Of a stretch of DNA of 64,000 bases, positions 8,048 to 16,602 are shown piece after piece. Position numbers and translations under genes: made by a program. The DNA is from Anaerohalosphaera lusitana (GTDB lineage Bacteria; Planctomycetota; Phycisphaerae; Sedimentisphaerales; Anaerohalosphaeraceae). Location: contig NZ_CP019791.1 in assembly GCF_002007645.1 (NCBI RefSeq), forward strand, positions 1,364,001-1,428,000. The letters are read 5' to 3'. Below the pieces are notes generated by a model that saw only the letters and a program-made list of their open reading frames with translations, did not search any database and was not told the origin of the DNA. Position 1 is the stretch's first letter. Every line of letters starts with the position of its first letter.

Positions 8048-10090
8048 ATGAGAACCAGCGTCTTAGTCATGCTATTTTTTGCTTTTGTGTTAGCGGGAGA
8101 GGGTTACAGTGCACCTTTGACTTATGTGGATGCTGCAATATCAAATACAACTCTTGCGGATGGCACAGCGTTGAACGTGACGACGTCTCCTTTAAATCCC
8201 GAAGACGTGACGACAAGCGGCAGTAGTGCAACAGCAAATGATCACTGGCATGTCAGAACTGGCTACGCCAACAATTCAGATTTATTTGCTTCCAGCGCTG
8301 GATCGGCCAGTCCGTTGCTGCGTACGACAATATCGGGGCTTGCTGCCAACGAACATTATACGATATATGCGAACTATTGGGTGGCGGGCGACGGGACGCC
8401 AAATGGTAATAATGAATGGGATATCGCTGCTGGTCTGAGTGTGGATGGAATGACGGAGTATTTGTGGAATCAGGGGACTCAGATAACGGACAGCTCATAC
8501 TTTGACTCTGCTGTAATGCTCAGTGAGGACAACAGGAGACTATTTGAGATAAAACTGGGCACTGTCAGTGCTGACAGCTCTGGTCAAGTCCAGGTTTTTA
8601 TTGATGACTTTCCAGGAAATGACGACAGGACCTGGTATGATGGCGTTTCATATGGGGTGCCTGAGGGCGAGTGTTTGAATCCGCCAGTTGCAGATATTGA
8701 CGGCAACTGTAAAGTTGACTCAGCCGATCTGCAGGCATTTGCTCAGCAATGGATGTCTTCCCGTTCTGGCGCAGAGGCCCAAGCTGGTTCGCTTTACAGG
8801 AATGTTTCTGACAACGGTGCATGGTGCTGGTTCGCTGATCCAAGAGGCATGTATCGTAACGGCATAATGTATGTTAGTTTTGTAACTTCTCATGGCGATA
8901 TTCAAATTGTGACTTATGACAGCTCAACGGGAGATAAGGACGAGACTACACTTCGTTCAGGGCTCCAGGTTGACGACCATGCCAATCCGGCACTTAATTT
9001 TTTGCCGGATGGGCGTTTGATGGTGTTCTATTCAAAACACAGCGGTCCAAACATGTTCTTGCGCGTTTCGGTGAACCCGGAAGATATAACTCAATGGGGG
9101 CCAGAGCGATCGTTGGATCTCAATCAAACAAGCTGGGGTTACTGTTACCCTAATCCGGTTCAACTTTCTTCCGAAAATGACAGACTTTATCTATTCTGGA
9201 GAGGTGATTCTTGGAATCCGACTATGTCATGGTCAGATGATGGTGGTCAGAGCTGGGTCCAGGGGCGGAATGTCATACTGAACCCAAACCAAAGGCCTTA
9301 TGTTAAGATAGACTCTGACGGCACTGAAAGAATACATATTGCATTTACAGACGGTCATCCAAGAAACATATCCACCAATAGTATTTATTATATGTGTTAT
9401 TACAACGGCAACTTTCATCAAGCTGACAGTACGTTGATTGCTAATATGTCTTCTTTGCCAGTAGCTCCGCGAGATACTGAAGTGGTCTACGACGGCAGGG
9501 TCAATAATGTAAGGTCCTGGATTTGGGATGTCACCTCGGATGAAAATGGGTACCCGGTCATAGTATATGCAACCCTGCCGGCCGAAAACGATCATCGTTA
9601 TCGCTACGCACGCTGGAACGGCAGTGAATGGATCGATAATGAGATAGTTGCTGCAGGGCCCTGGTTTCCTCAAACACCTGAAGGGCAGAGCGAGCCGGAG
9701 CCCCATTATTCAGGCGGCGTGATTCTCGACCATAAAAATCCTTCGATTGTGTACCTTAGCAGGCAGATCAATGGCATTTTTGAGATAGAAAAATGGTCAA
9801 CAGATGACCAGGGGCGTACCTGGACAACTAAAGCCATAACTGCGAATTCCGAAAAAAATAACGTGCGGCCCTACGTGCTGCGCAACCGTCCCGAAAACCA
9901 ATCAGGGCTATGCTGGATGTATGGTGACTATGTTTATTATACGAATTACAACACTTTGATTAAGACAGATATAGTTGATGTTCCAGGCGATTTCAATAAC
10001 AGCGGCAGGGTTGATCTAGCTGATTTTTCAGAGTTGGCTTTGAATTGGCTCGATTGCGGGCTATATCCAGTTTCCTTTTGCAGCGAATAG
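8048..10090 (+). CDS. Secreted shared-module / BNR-4 propeller protein, candidate polysaccharide lyase
   Basis: 680 aa. Signal peptide (MRTSVLVMLFFAFVLAGEGYS), then the same module as the two preceding genes (about 23-205), then a dockerin-like stretch ADIDGNCKVDSADLQAFAQQW (about 215-235). A BNR-4 type beta-propeller of about 390 residues follows (GAWCWFADPRG, QVDDHANPALNFLPDGRLMVFYSKHSG, SWSDDGGQSW, IHIAFTDGHPRN, IYYMCYYNG). A second dockerin-like motif, DFNNSGRVDLADFSELALNW, closes the protein. BNR-4 proteins include ulvan lyases of PL24 and PL25, where conserved His residues in DDH-like and H-S-G-like positions are important; comparable residues are present. A sialidase-like or non-catalytic role cannot be excluded. 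The shared module, internal dockerin-like motif and terminal dockerin-like motif in one chain are unusual. Confidence 0.7.
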   Translation: MRTSVLVMLFFAFVLAGEGYSAPLTYVDAAISNTTLADGTALNVTTSPLNPEDVTTSGSSATANDHWHVRTGYANNSDLFASSAGSASPLLRTTISGLAANEHYTIYANYWVAGDGTPNGNNEWDIAAGLSVDGMTEYLWNQGTQITDSSYFDSAVMLSEDNRRLFEIKLGTVSADSSGQVQVFIDDFPGNDDRTWYDGVSYGVPEGECLNPPVADIDGNCKVDSADLQAFAQQWMSSRSGAEAQAGSLYRNVSDNGAWCWFADPRGMYRNGIMYVSFVTSHGDIQIVTYDSSTGDKDETTLRSGLQVDDHANPALNFLPDGRLMVFYSKHSGPNMFLRVSVNPEDITQWGPERSLDLNQTSWGYCYPNPVQLSSENDRLYLFWRGDSWNPTMSWSDDGGQSWVQGRNVILNPNQRPYVKIDSDGTERIHIAFTDGHPRNISTNSIYYMCYYNGNFHQADSTLIANMSSLPVAPRDTEVVYDGRVNNVRSWIWDVTSDENGYPVIVYATLPAENDHRYRYARWNGSEWIDNEIVAAGPWFPQTPEGQSEPEPHYSGGVILDHKNPSIVYLSRQINGIFEIEKWSTDDQGRTWTTKAITANSEKNNVRPYVLRNRPENQSGLCWMYGDYVYYTNYNTLIKTDIVDVPGDFNNSGRVDLADFSELALNWLDCGLYPVSFCSE

Positions 10091-10316
10091 TTTTTCACAG
10101 GATTAATCTTTAACTGGAAGATATTGCAAAAGTCATACTTGTTTAAGATAGATGTTTTTGGGGACAGCGCCGATAAGCTCTGGTCTGACTTGAAATGTTC
10201 GTTTGAGAGCGTGGGATGACATGCATTGAAGATTGTGCAGACTCAGAATACCCGGCGTGCATTTTTAGGTGCAATTGGCATAATCGGGCAGATCAAGCGT
10301 GCGAGGGATAATTCTC

Positions 10317-10514
10317 ATGAGCAGTGAAAAGCCATTCAATGATCTTGTGCCAAAGGATTTTGCGGCCAATCTGGCTTTTCGTCGCGAGAGGATTTGGCTG
10401 GGATGGAGCGATGAGAAGGCGGCACAGGAAAGATCCGCAAACGTGAGCCCTATTATTTGTTTGCTTTTAAGTCAGGATTCTCATCGAAACTGCATAGGGC
10501 TCTGTCCCGTTTGA
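10317..10514 (+). pseudogene. Truncated ORF, resembles the start of a phage terminase large subunit
   Basis: ATG 10317 with GAGGG at 10303-10307 opens SEKPFNDLVPKDFAANLAFRRERIWLGWSDEKAA, after which the sequence loses coherence and runs into the reverse-strand AraC remnant. The opening resembles N-termini of phage terminase large subunits (short leader, then N-L-x-F-R-R-E-x-x-x-L), but this is a weak, memory-based match. The frame most likely represents a broken gene joined to other DNA before or with IS110 insertion. The 226 bases before it (10091-10316) hold no supportable gene. Confidence 0.3.
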
Positions 10515-11047
10515 TTTTTGTAATATCTCGCAAAGTGTTCCCTGTCAGTGGACTCCAGTTCGGCGGCAATCTGTGATATGGATTGCGTACTATTTCGCAG
10601 CTTCTTTTGAATGAGTTCGATCCTCAGCCTTTCAATTTCGTCTTTAATTGTTTTGTTCAGGGCGGCTTTAAATCGCTTTTCCAGCTCTCTTCTCGAAAGG
10701 CATGTGGCATTGAGCACATGGGGTATCTGGGAGCCCGGTATAAGTTCTCTCTGTGTGCCGTTGATTGGATTTAGAAGTTGTTCATGCTGCATATACATGG
10801 GTCGCGAACATGCTGACTGAATTCCAGCTGTTCTCACATCAAACGCACGGCCAACGCCGTCCATACTGATCGCTATGCTGTTCTTGGTCAACACATCCGT
10901 AAGCGCCTCAGAGGTTAACTGTTTGGCCTGCTCGGTATTGAATATATCCGGTCGACTGTGGTCGCTTCTTGCGCGATCCTTGCAGCGATCGTTGTGTCCT
11001 ATATGTATTTCCGTGGTTAAACTGATTCGCCGGAAGGGAGTGAACAC
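10481..11047 (-). pseudogene. AraC/XylS regulator remnant
   Basis: The last 85-90 residues are a clear AraC-type DNA-binding domain (CLSRRELEKRFKAALNKTIKDEI, then SISQIAAELESTDREHFARYYKNQTGQSPMQFR). The preceding 100 residues match no ligand-binding domain that I recognise and the frame begins shortly before the IS110 left end, so the N-terminal half appears lost or frameshifted. At 188 aa it is short for a sensor-regulator of this class. It is unlikely to work as a normal sugar-responsive regulator. It points away from the sigma/anti-sigma pair that follows. Confidence 0.55.
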
Positions 11048-11068
11048 AGCGGTAAAGAAACTATGAAA

Positions 11069-11169
11069 GCCAGATACTCGGGGACGAATATGTTATACTC
11101 GTCCCCGTTAGGTGCTCGTCGCAGTGACGGCACAAAATTTATTCACGTAAATTTTAAGGAGTATCTGGC
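11069..11169 (+). other. Nested stem-loop leader of the IS110 transposase
   Basis: An outer 9-bp stem pairs GCCAGATAC (11069-11077) with GTATCTGGC (11161-11169). Inside it, CGGGGACGA (11079-11087) pairs with TCGTCCCCG (11099-11107). The 3' arm of the outer stem lies between the AAGGAG ribosome site (11156-11161) and the ATG at 11170, so when transcription enters from outside the structure could block transposase translation. It may instead be part of a guide (bridge) RNA of the left end. Confidence 0.55.
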
Positions 11170-12213
11170 ATGGAAACTATTTTAGCAATCGACCTGGGCA
11201 AGAACAAGAGCGTATTCTGCCAAATGGACCGAGCCTCTTTGAAAACTAAATACCGCACCGTCCGCACCCGGCCCGAACTGTTCCACGACATCTTCGCAGA
11301 GCTCAACGCAAACAGCTCGATCGTCCTGTTCGAGTCGGGCAATCAGGCCGGCTGGCTGGCCGACATGCTCCGAGCGATGCAGCTTCCCTTCAAGGTCGCA
11401 GCCTGGAAATGGACCAACAATCCCGTCAAGAGCGACAAGAAAGACGCCAAACGCCTGGCGGTCATGTACCACCACGGCTTCTTCCCGGAGGTCCACGTTC
11501 CCGTCAAGAAGGTCCGCCAGAAACGCTCGCTGATCAACTACCGTCAAAAACTCGTCACCCGCATGACACAGATCAAAAACAGCATCCGCGCGATTATGTG
11601 CAGCATGGCCATCGACCTGCCCGCGGGCAGAAACTGCTGGACCAAAAAACATCTTGAAACAATATCACAGCATGCCTCGCCGCTGAAACAGATTGATGAC
11701 CCCTGCCAGCTCTGGCGAGGCCAGCTCCACGCTGAACTGCAGCAGTATAAGATCGTTCAGCAGCAGCTCGACCGCGTTACCGCCAAGCTTGATGCACTCG
11801 GCAAGAAAGATCCCGCAACCATTTTAATTAGCAATGCCCCAGGCATAGGCCCGCGCACCGCAGAAGCAGTTAGTGCGGTGATTGACGATCCTCACCGATT
11901 CAAAAATGCCCGCCACGTCTCCAGCTACGTCGGCTTCACACCCCGGCGGTATCAATCCGGCGAAATGGACCGCACCGGACGGATCAGCAAACACGGCAAT
12001 CCTCTACTGCGAATGCTGCTGGTCCAGGCCAGTTGGGCATCACTGCAGTATGCCTGGGCCAGAGAGATATACGACCGCGTCTGCCGGGGCAGCGCCAAGC
12101 GTCGAAAGATAGCAATAATAGCGGTGGCCCGCCATATGCTGATACGGTGCTGGGCCATGCTTCGAGACAACAAACCATGGCGGCATGATCGCTGCAAAGT
12201 GGCACGAGTGTAA
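11170..12213 (+). CDS. IS110-family DEDD transposase
   Basis: 347 aa. The N-terminal RuvC-like DEDD domain shows D8 (ILAIDLGKNKS), E55 (VLFESGNQ), and D89 and D92 (KSDKKDAKRLA). A central coiled segment (about 120-205) leads to the C-terminal Transposase_20 domain (SNAPGIGPRTAEAVSAVIDD, about 215-300) with SYVGFTPRRYQSGEMDRTGRISKHGN and the serine-bearing terminal region expected for this family. Full length and all key residues suggest it is intact. Preceded by AAGGAG eight bases before the ATG. Its product would recombine DNA guided by an RNA from the element's flank. Confidence 0.93.
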   Translation: METILAIDLGKNKSVFCQMDRASLKTKYRTVRTRPELFHDIFAELNANSSIVLFESGNQAGWLADMLRAMQLPFKVAAWKWTNNPVKSDKKDAKRLAVMYHHGFFPEVHVPVKKVRQKRSLINYRQKLVTRMTQIKNSIRAIMCSMAIDLPAGRNCWTKKHLETISQHASPLKQIDDPCQLWRGQLHAELQQYKIVQQQLDRVTAKLDALGKKDPATILISNAPGIGPRTAEAVSAVIDDPHRFKNARHVSSYVGFTPRRYQSGEMDRTGRISKHGNPLLRMLLVQASWASLQYAWAREIYDRVCRGSAKRRKIAIIAVARHMLIRCWAMLRDNKPWRHDRCKVARV

Positions 12214-12535
12214 CAATGAGCTTCATTTTTATTTTTCACCCCGGCTGGGGATGAGGGCAAAAAACAAAAATGAATTAACGATAATATAAAAAGCTGCAAT
12301 ATGATCGAGATCGAATAACGTCGAGCCTGACTGACCCTTTGGGCGTTTCACAAGCCCGCAATTAAGAATAGGCCGACCACCGCAAAAGTTAAATAGGACT
12401 GCGAGTTAAATCATAAAAAACGATCGCAGCAACCTGAATAGGAGTATGAGACGACCGATCATAAAACAGCCAAAGGAAACTCTGCGCAGTATGAAAATAC
12501 AAATACCTTAAAAACAAAAAAAACACCCTTGACAA
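12214..12535 (+). ncRNA. Candidate guide (bridge/seek) RNA region in the IS110 right arm
   Basis: This 320-base arm has no ORF. It begins with a long imperfect stem, TTCATTTTTATTTT (12222-12235) against AAAAAACAAAAATGAA (12259-12274), enclosing a CCCCGGCTGGGG hairpin. GC-rich short pairings continue to 12400. IS1111-group elements, which also carry subterminal inverted repeats as here, express the guide RNA from the right arm. The boundaries and target/donor loops cannot be set by eye. The first stem could simply be the transposase terminator. Confidence 0.35.
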
Positions 12536-12756
12536 ATCTGGCTTCATAGGAAGGGTCTGTAATTAGAGGAGAAGGTTAGAAGGATATGGTCAGTCAGCAT
12601 ACCGCTCGTGGATTGCTGATAAATAAATATTGTTGTCCTGTAAAGTTGCTGGAACCTGTAATGCATAATTACCTAATTTTTCTTTTTTTGAGGTGACAAA
12701 GACGGATTTTTGCAATTAGCAGGTTGAGGACGTGAAAAATTAGGGAAAAGGTACAC

Positions 12757-13302
12757 GTGGAAAATCGTTTCGACAAGTCTCACGATGTGAACAAGTTATT
12801 TATGGGGTATGTATTGTCATCCCAAAAAGACATCTATGTGTACATACTAAGCCTTGTGATTTGTAAGGAGGATGCTGACGACATTCTTCAAGACACTCTG
12901 GCTTTGATGTGGAGTAAATTTGATGAGTTTGAGCCGGGAACCAATTTTGTTGGATGGGGAAAAACGATCGCCCGGTATAAAGTCATGGATTTTCTGCGGA
13001 AAAATAAAAGGTCGAGGCTTCATTATGACTCAGATGTGCTCAAGATTATTGAGGCAAAAGTGCCCGAATCCGACGTTTTCTCAGATCGGAAGGATGCGAT
13101 GCAAAATTGTCTTAAAAAGCTTCCAGACAAAGATATAGATGTCTTAAAGATGAGATATAGCCACGGTATGACTTTCAAACAAATGGCACTGAAATTCGGA
13201 ATTTCTAAGCAAAGTGCTTATCGAAAGGTAAGTCGAATTCACGCTCTTCTTGTTAAGTGTATTAACCAGGTTCTTTCTTCAGGTCCATCGTATGGAAGCT
13301 AA
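12757..13302 (+). CDS. ECF RNA polymerase sigma factor, pair 2
   Basis: 181 aa, GTG start at 12757 after GGGAAAAGG. Region 2: KDIYVYILSLV, DADDILQDTLALMW, NFVGWGKTIARYKVMDFLRK (about 24-90). Region 4: LKKLPDKDIDVLKMRYSHGMTFKQMALKFGISKQSAYRKVSRIH (about 112-165). Same type as the other three sigma factors of the window. Its stop at 13300-13302 lies eleven bases inside the anti-sigma gene, whose ATG is at 13292, so the two are coupled. The IS110 element ends about 200 bases upstream; whether the native promoter survived is not clear. Confidence 0.88.
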   Translation: MENRFDKSHDVNKLFMGYVLSSQKDIYVYILSLVICKEDADDILQDTLALMWSKFDEFEPGTNFVGWGKTIARYKVMDFLRKNKRSRLHYDSDVLKIIEAKVPESDVFSDRKDAMQNCLKKLPDKDIDVLKMRYSHGMTFKQMALKFGISKQSAYRKVSRIHALLVKCINQVLSSGPSYGS

Positions 13303-14947
13303 AGATAAAATGCTGTTTGAGATCAGTGCTCTGGCTTTAAAAGCATCTGATAATTCGGTAACAAGTGCAGAGTTTGATCGATTGCAATATCTGTTAAAGA
13401 CAGATCCCCTTGCTGTCAAATATTATCTGGACTTCATGTACACATTTGCTTCGATGGACGAAATAAAAGGTATCGCTCCCGATAAAAACCAGCAAGAGTG
13501 TAACAAATTGTTGTTGGAATTAGCTGAGTACGAGAATACCGCTGAAGAAGTTGAAATTCCTGCAGAAAAGCCTTCGCGTGAGTTGATTCAAAAAGTTGTT
13601 TATCCTGCACCCGAAAAACGACAATTCAGTAAGTTCCAGATTATTACACTAGTGATGAGTGCGGCTGCGATGCTTTTTGTTTTTCTGTTTCCCCGGGTTG
13701 CCCCTGAGAAGGTGGACGTTATTGAAGTGGCTACCCTTGTCGATCAGATGAACGCCGAATGGACTAAGTCCGATTTTAATAAAGGTGATAGTCTCTGGAC
13801 AAATAAGGGCCCCTTGAAATTAAAGAAGGGGCTGGCAAAAATAGCATTCAACAGCGGTGTTGAGACGGTTCTCGAGGGGCCGGCAGAAATTGAGTTCAAG
13901 GGCGAGCAGAAAATAGCACTTCTCAGCGGCAAGATTTTTGCGACGGTTCCGTCTTCGGCAGTAGGCTTTACTGTACAGACCCCCGGTGCGCATATTGTCG
14001 ATTATGGCACAGAGTTCGGTGTGATGATCGACTCGGCAGGTAATACCGAAGCACACGTGTACAAAGGTCAGGTGGAGCTGCGACCAGGTGCTGATCCTCT
14101 GGTTTTTGAGAATGCCACGAGGCTGACTGCCGGGCTCGCTGCTCAGTACGATCCACTATCTGACACAACGACAGCAATCCCTGTAAGGTCTTACACATTT
14201 GCCCGTCAGGTTGTTTCTTCCAGCAATTTTGTGTGGCGAGGCGAGCCGGTCGATCTAGCGGATATCATCGGACACGGAAATGGATTCGGCACTGGGAAAA
14301 TTGAAGTTGGCGTTGATCCGATCACTGGCAAGCTGATAAACGAATTCGAAATGGTTGGCAATTCTGGAAAAGGTGGCTATGCGGATGTTGCCGAAAGCAA
14401 AATGATTGATGGCGTATTCATTCCGAATGCATCCTGGGGGCCTGTTAAAGTTTCATCTATGGGCCACCTGTTCAATGATGCTCCGGCAACTACTGGCCGC
14501 TACTGGGGAGCAATTTTTAACGGAGCTGTGCATGGGGTAGACGATTCATCTCGTCATAATCTGGTGCTGAATGGGGTTGACTACGGTCGAGTTGAAAGTC
14601 CGTCTGCATTCAGTCTGCATGCAAATCTTGGCATTACTTTCGATCTTGATGCTATCCGCGAGAATGTGCCCGGGACCGAGCTGAAATCGCTTACTGCAGA
14701 ATGCGGTATTTCCAGCACTGTCTCTGATGTCTTCGGTTATGAGTCACAGGCTGACTTTTTCGTTCTTATAGACGGTCAGGCCAGGTACACAAGAAAGGGA
14801 GCAACTCCTGAACAGGGCGGCGAAAAAATTGAGATAGATATTCGCCCTAACGACCGTTTTTTGACGTTCGTTGTGACCGATGCTGGTGAAATACCCCGGG
14901 ACTGGGCGATTTTTGTAAAGCCGTTTTTACACTTCAACATAAATTGA
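13292..14947 (+). CDS. FecR-domain transmembrane anti-sigma protein with NPCBM-like C-terminus
   Basis: 551 aa from ATG 13292, chosen because it removes a spurious leader and keeps the overlap with the sigma gene. Cytoplasmic part 1-113 with YENTAEEVEIP and the juxtamembrane block RELIQKVVYP at 96-105, nearly identical to the block in the fourth anti-sigma protein. One membrane helix at about 114-134. FecR-like domain at about 175-275 (LLSGKIFATVPSSAVGFTVQTPG, VDYGTEFGVMID, HVYKGQVEL). A linker VDLADIIGHGNGFGTGK precedes a C-terminal NPCBM-like domain (about 430-550: SLHANLGITFDLDAIRENVPG, FFVLIDGQARYTRKG, FLTFVVTDAG). NPCBM domains bind or are linked to carbohydrates. The organisation is shared with the third anti-sigma protein. 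Confidence 0.83.
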   Translation: MEAKDKMLFEISALALKASDNSVTSAEFDRLQYLLKTDPLAVKYYLDFMYTFASMDEIKGIAPDKNQQECNKLLLELAEYENTAEEVEIPAEKPSRELIQKVVYPAPEKRQFSKFQIITLVMSAAAMLFVFLFPRVAPEKVDVIEVATLVDQMNAEWTKSDFNKGDSLWTNKGPLKLKKGLAKIAFNSGVETVLEGPAEIEFKGEQKIALLSGKIFATVPSSAVGFTVQTPGAHIVDYGTEFGVMIDSAGNTEAHVYKGQVELRPGADPLVFENATRLTAGLAAQYDPLSDTTTAIPVRSYTFARQVVSSSNFVWRGEPVDLADIIGHGNGFGTGKIEVGVDPITGKLINEFEMVGNSGKGGYADVAESKMIDGVFIPNASWGPVKVSSMGHLFNDAPATTGRYWGAIFNGAVHGVDDSSRHNLVLNGVDYGRVESPSAFSLHANLGITFDLDAIRENVPGTELKSLTAECGISSTVSDVFGYESQADFFVLIDGQARYTRKGATPEQGGEKIEIDIRPNDRFLTFVVTDAGEIPRDWAIFVKPFLHFNIN

Positions 14948-15033
14948 ATCAATTTGACGAATGTAACTTATGAAATTGCTGCGGTAGAATAGCCGCAAGC
15001 TTAATGCTTTTGGTATTTTTTAAGAAAGGGTGA

Positions 15034-16602
15034 ATGATGAAAAAGTTACTATTATTTGTGATTGCATGTGCAATTGTACCGGGTCTGGCGGCAGCGGATG
15101 TCATCAGCATACCAGATGCTCTGGACCAGACGGGGACGTATGGCGTTGCCAACGATTTTGAGGGCGATTTAGAAATCTCGGGCACTTATTATCTTGTTGG
15201 GACGATGACTGTTACCAATACAGGTGCCTATGCTTACAGTTACAACACGCCCGCTATCGGCGGTGTCCAGTTTGGTCAGGCCTGGAACTCTGCAAATTGG
15301 GCTATCGTTGGCGGCGGTAAAACTGTTTCAGATGTTCCCATACCCGAGGCGACTCCCACTCTGCTGGTTCTCAAGGTCAATACCACTCAAGGTACTTCTG
15401 ATCTGTTTATTAATCCTGACCTGGACGGCTTGGAACCTACGGATCCAGCGGATCCGAATCATATTACCAGGGCCGTCGGTGGTGTTGCTACCGGTGTCGG
15501 CTTTGCAGGCGATGCTACTTCCGGAACTAACGACCTGGTCGTGGACTACGAGGGATTTGAAGTTTACTATAATGGTGAAACGCCTTTTGGTATGTCTGTC
15601 ACTCAGCAGCCGCAAGATGCGCTGGCCTTTTCCGATGAGCCTGTCTCGTTCAGTGTAGAGGTTGCAAGCAGCTCAACAGTGAGCTACCAATGGAAGATAG
15701 ACGACGGCGATGGCGATACCAGCAATGATCTCGATGTGGAAGGTGCTACGGATGCAACGCTGAGCTTTGCGACCGCGGCCGGCAACTGGGGTACTTATTA
15801 CTGTGAAGTCACCAGCGATGGCGGTTTTACCTTATTGAGTGATTCGGCTACTCTGGCGATTAAGGAAGAAGTTTGTCATTGGGCCTTTGAAGGTGACCTG
15901 ACTGATGGCACAGGCAATGGCTATGATGGTACAGCCTACTACGAAGCTGACACAGTAATTGATCCAAACTATGTAACTGGTATCGATGGTCAGGCACTGG
16001 ATGCTGATACGATCCTCGTGGAACATGATCTAAGCGAACAGCAAAGCTGGCAGGAATTCACAGTGAACTTATGGGTCAAGTCTGATACGGATACGCAGAC
16101 TAGTTACGCTGGAATTTTCAACAACGGCAAAGCTGCTGGTGACGATTTCCAGATTGGCTGTGGTACTACTGTTTATCGTTTTAATGGTTCCGTAGCGGTC
16201 AACGATATGGCTCCGTTGAGCACGACCGAATGGACCATGCTTACGGTGACTTGTGATGCCGCAGGCACTAAGGTATATGCCGATGGTTCGTACGTTGGAG
16301 AAAACGGTTCAAGGCGGGTTGATTTCGGCAGGTTTGCTGTTGGTGCAAACCGTGGTGACGGTCTCTTCTTCGATGGTGCTATAGACGATCTTCGGATATT
16401 CAACTATGCAAAAACTGCGGAAGAAGTGGCTACGGATTACTATGCAATAACCGGCGAGGCTGTTTGTACTGACAGACCAGCCTGGGATGTTGCCGGTCCG
16501 AATGGTGAACCTGATTGCGTGGTCGACCTCCTTGATCTCGCATCGTTTGCAACAGAATGGATGGACTGCGGTCTGACACCTGCCGAAGCATGTTCTCTGT
16601 AA
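15034..16602 (+). CDS. Secreted Ig-like / LamG / dockerin-like protein
   Basis: 522 aa. ATG at 15034 or 15037 after AAAGGG (15025-15030). Signal peptide MMKKLLLFVIACAIVPGLAAA, then a beta-rich N-terminal domain of about 165 residues (a concanavalin-like fold is possible), an Ig-like domain (about 190-280: VTQQPQDALAFSDEPVSFSVEV, YQWKIDDGDGDTSND, GTYYCEVTSDGG), a LamG domain (about 284-470: CHWAFEGDLTDGTGNGYDG, FAVGANRGDGLFFDGAIDDLRIFNYAKTAEEV), and a dockerin-like end (DCVVDLLDLASFATEWMDCG). The LamG-dockerin portion is closely related to that of 34592-36598 in another operon. No catalytic motif seen; a glycan-binding or surface-anchoring role is inferred. First structural gene after sigma/anti-sigma pair 2. 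Confidence 0.75.
   Translation: MMKKLLLFVIACAIVPGLAAADVISIPDALDQTGTYGVANDFEGDLEISGTYYLVGTMTVTNTGAYAYSYNTPAIGGVQFGQAWNSANWAIVGGGKTVSDVPIPEATPTLLVLKVNTTQGTSDLFINPDLDGLEPTDPADPNHITRAVGGVATGVGFAGDATSGTNDLVVDYEGFEVYYNGETPFGMSVTQQPQDALAFSDEPVSFSVEVASSSTVSYQWKIDDGDGDTSNDLDVEGATDATLSFATAAGNWGTYYCEVTSDGGFTLLSDSATLAIKEEVCHWAFEGDLTDGTGNGYDGTAYYEADTVIDPNYVTGIDGQALDADTILVEHDLSEQQSWQEFTVNLWVKSDTDTQTSYAGIFNNGKAAGDDFQIGCGTTVYRFNGSVAVNDMAPLSTTEWTMLTVTCDAAGTKVYADGSYVGENGSRRVDFGRFAVGANRGDGLFFDGAIDDLRIFNYAKTAEEVATDYYAITGEAVCTDRPAWDVAGPNGEPDCVVDLLDLASFATEWMDCGLTPAEACSL

Larger units (their letters stand above)
11061..12549 (+). mobile_element. IS110-family insertion element (IS1111-like, with subterminal inverted repeats)
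   Basis: The element is bounded by CTATGAAAGCCAGAT at 11061-11075 and its inverted counterpart ATCTGGCTTCATAG at 12536-12549 (one base shorter). It encodes one DEDD transposase. A structured 5' leader (11069-11169) and a 320-base non-coding right arm (12214-12535) flank the gene. Such arms in IS110-family elements encode the bridge RNA (also called seekRNA) that selects target and donor DNA. The exact outer ends are uncertain because IS110-family repeats are subterminal and produce no clear duplication. Confidence 0.75.

Noticed and set aside
12531-12564. TTGACA at the IS110 right end as a promoter for the second sigma gene
   Set aside because: No -10 at a normal distance; TGTAAT is 22 bases away. 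It could work, but the sequence alone does not support it.
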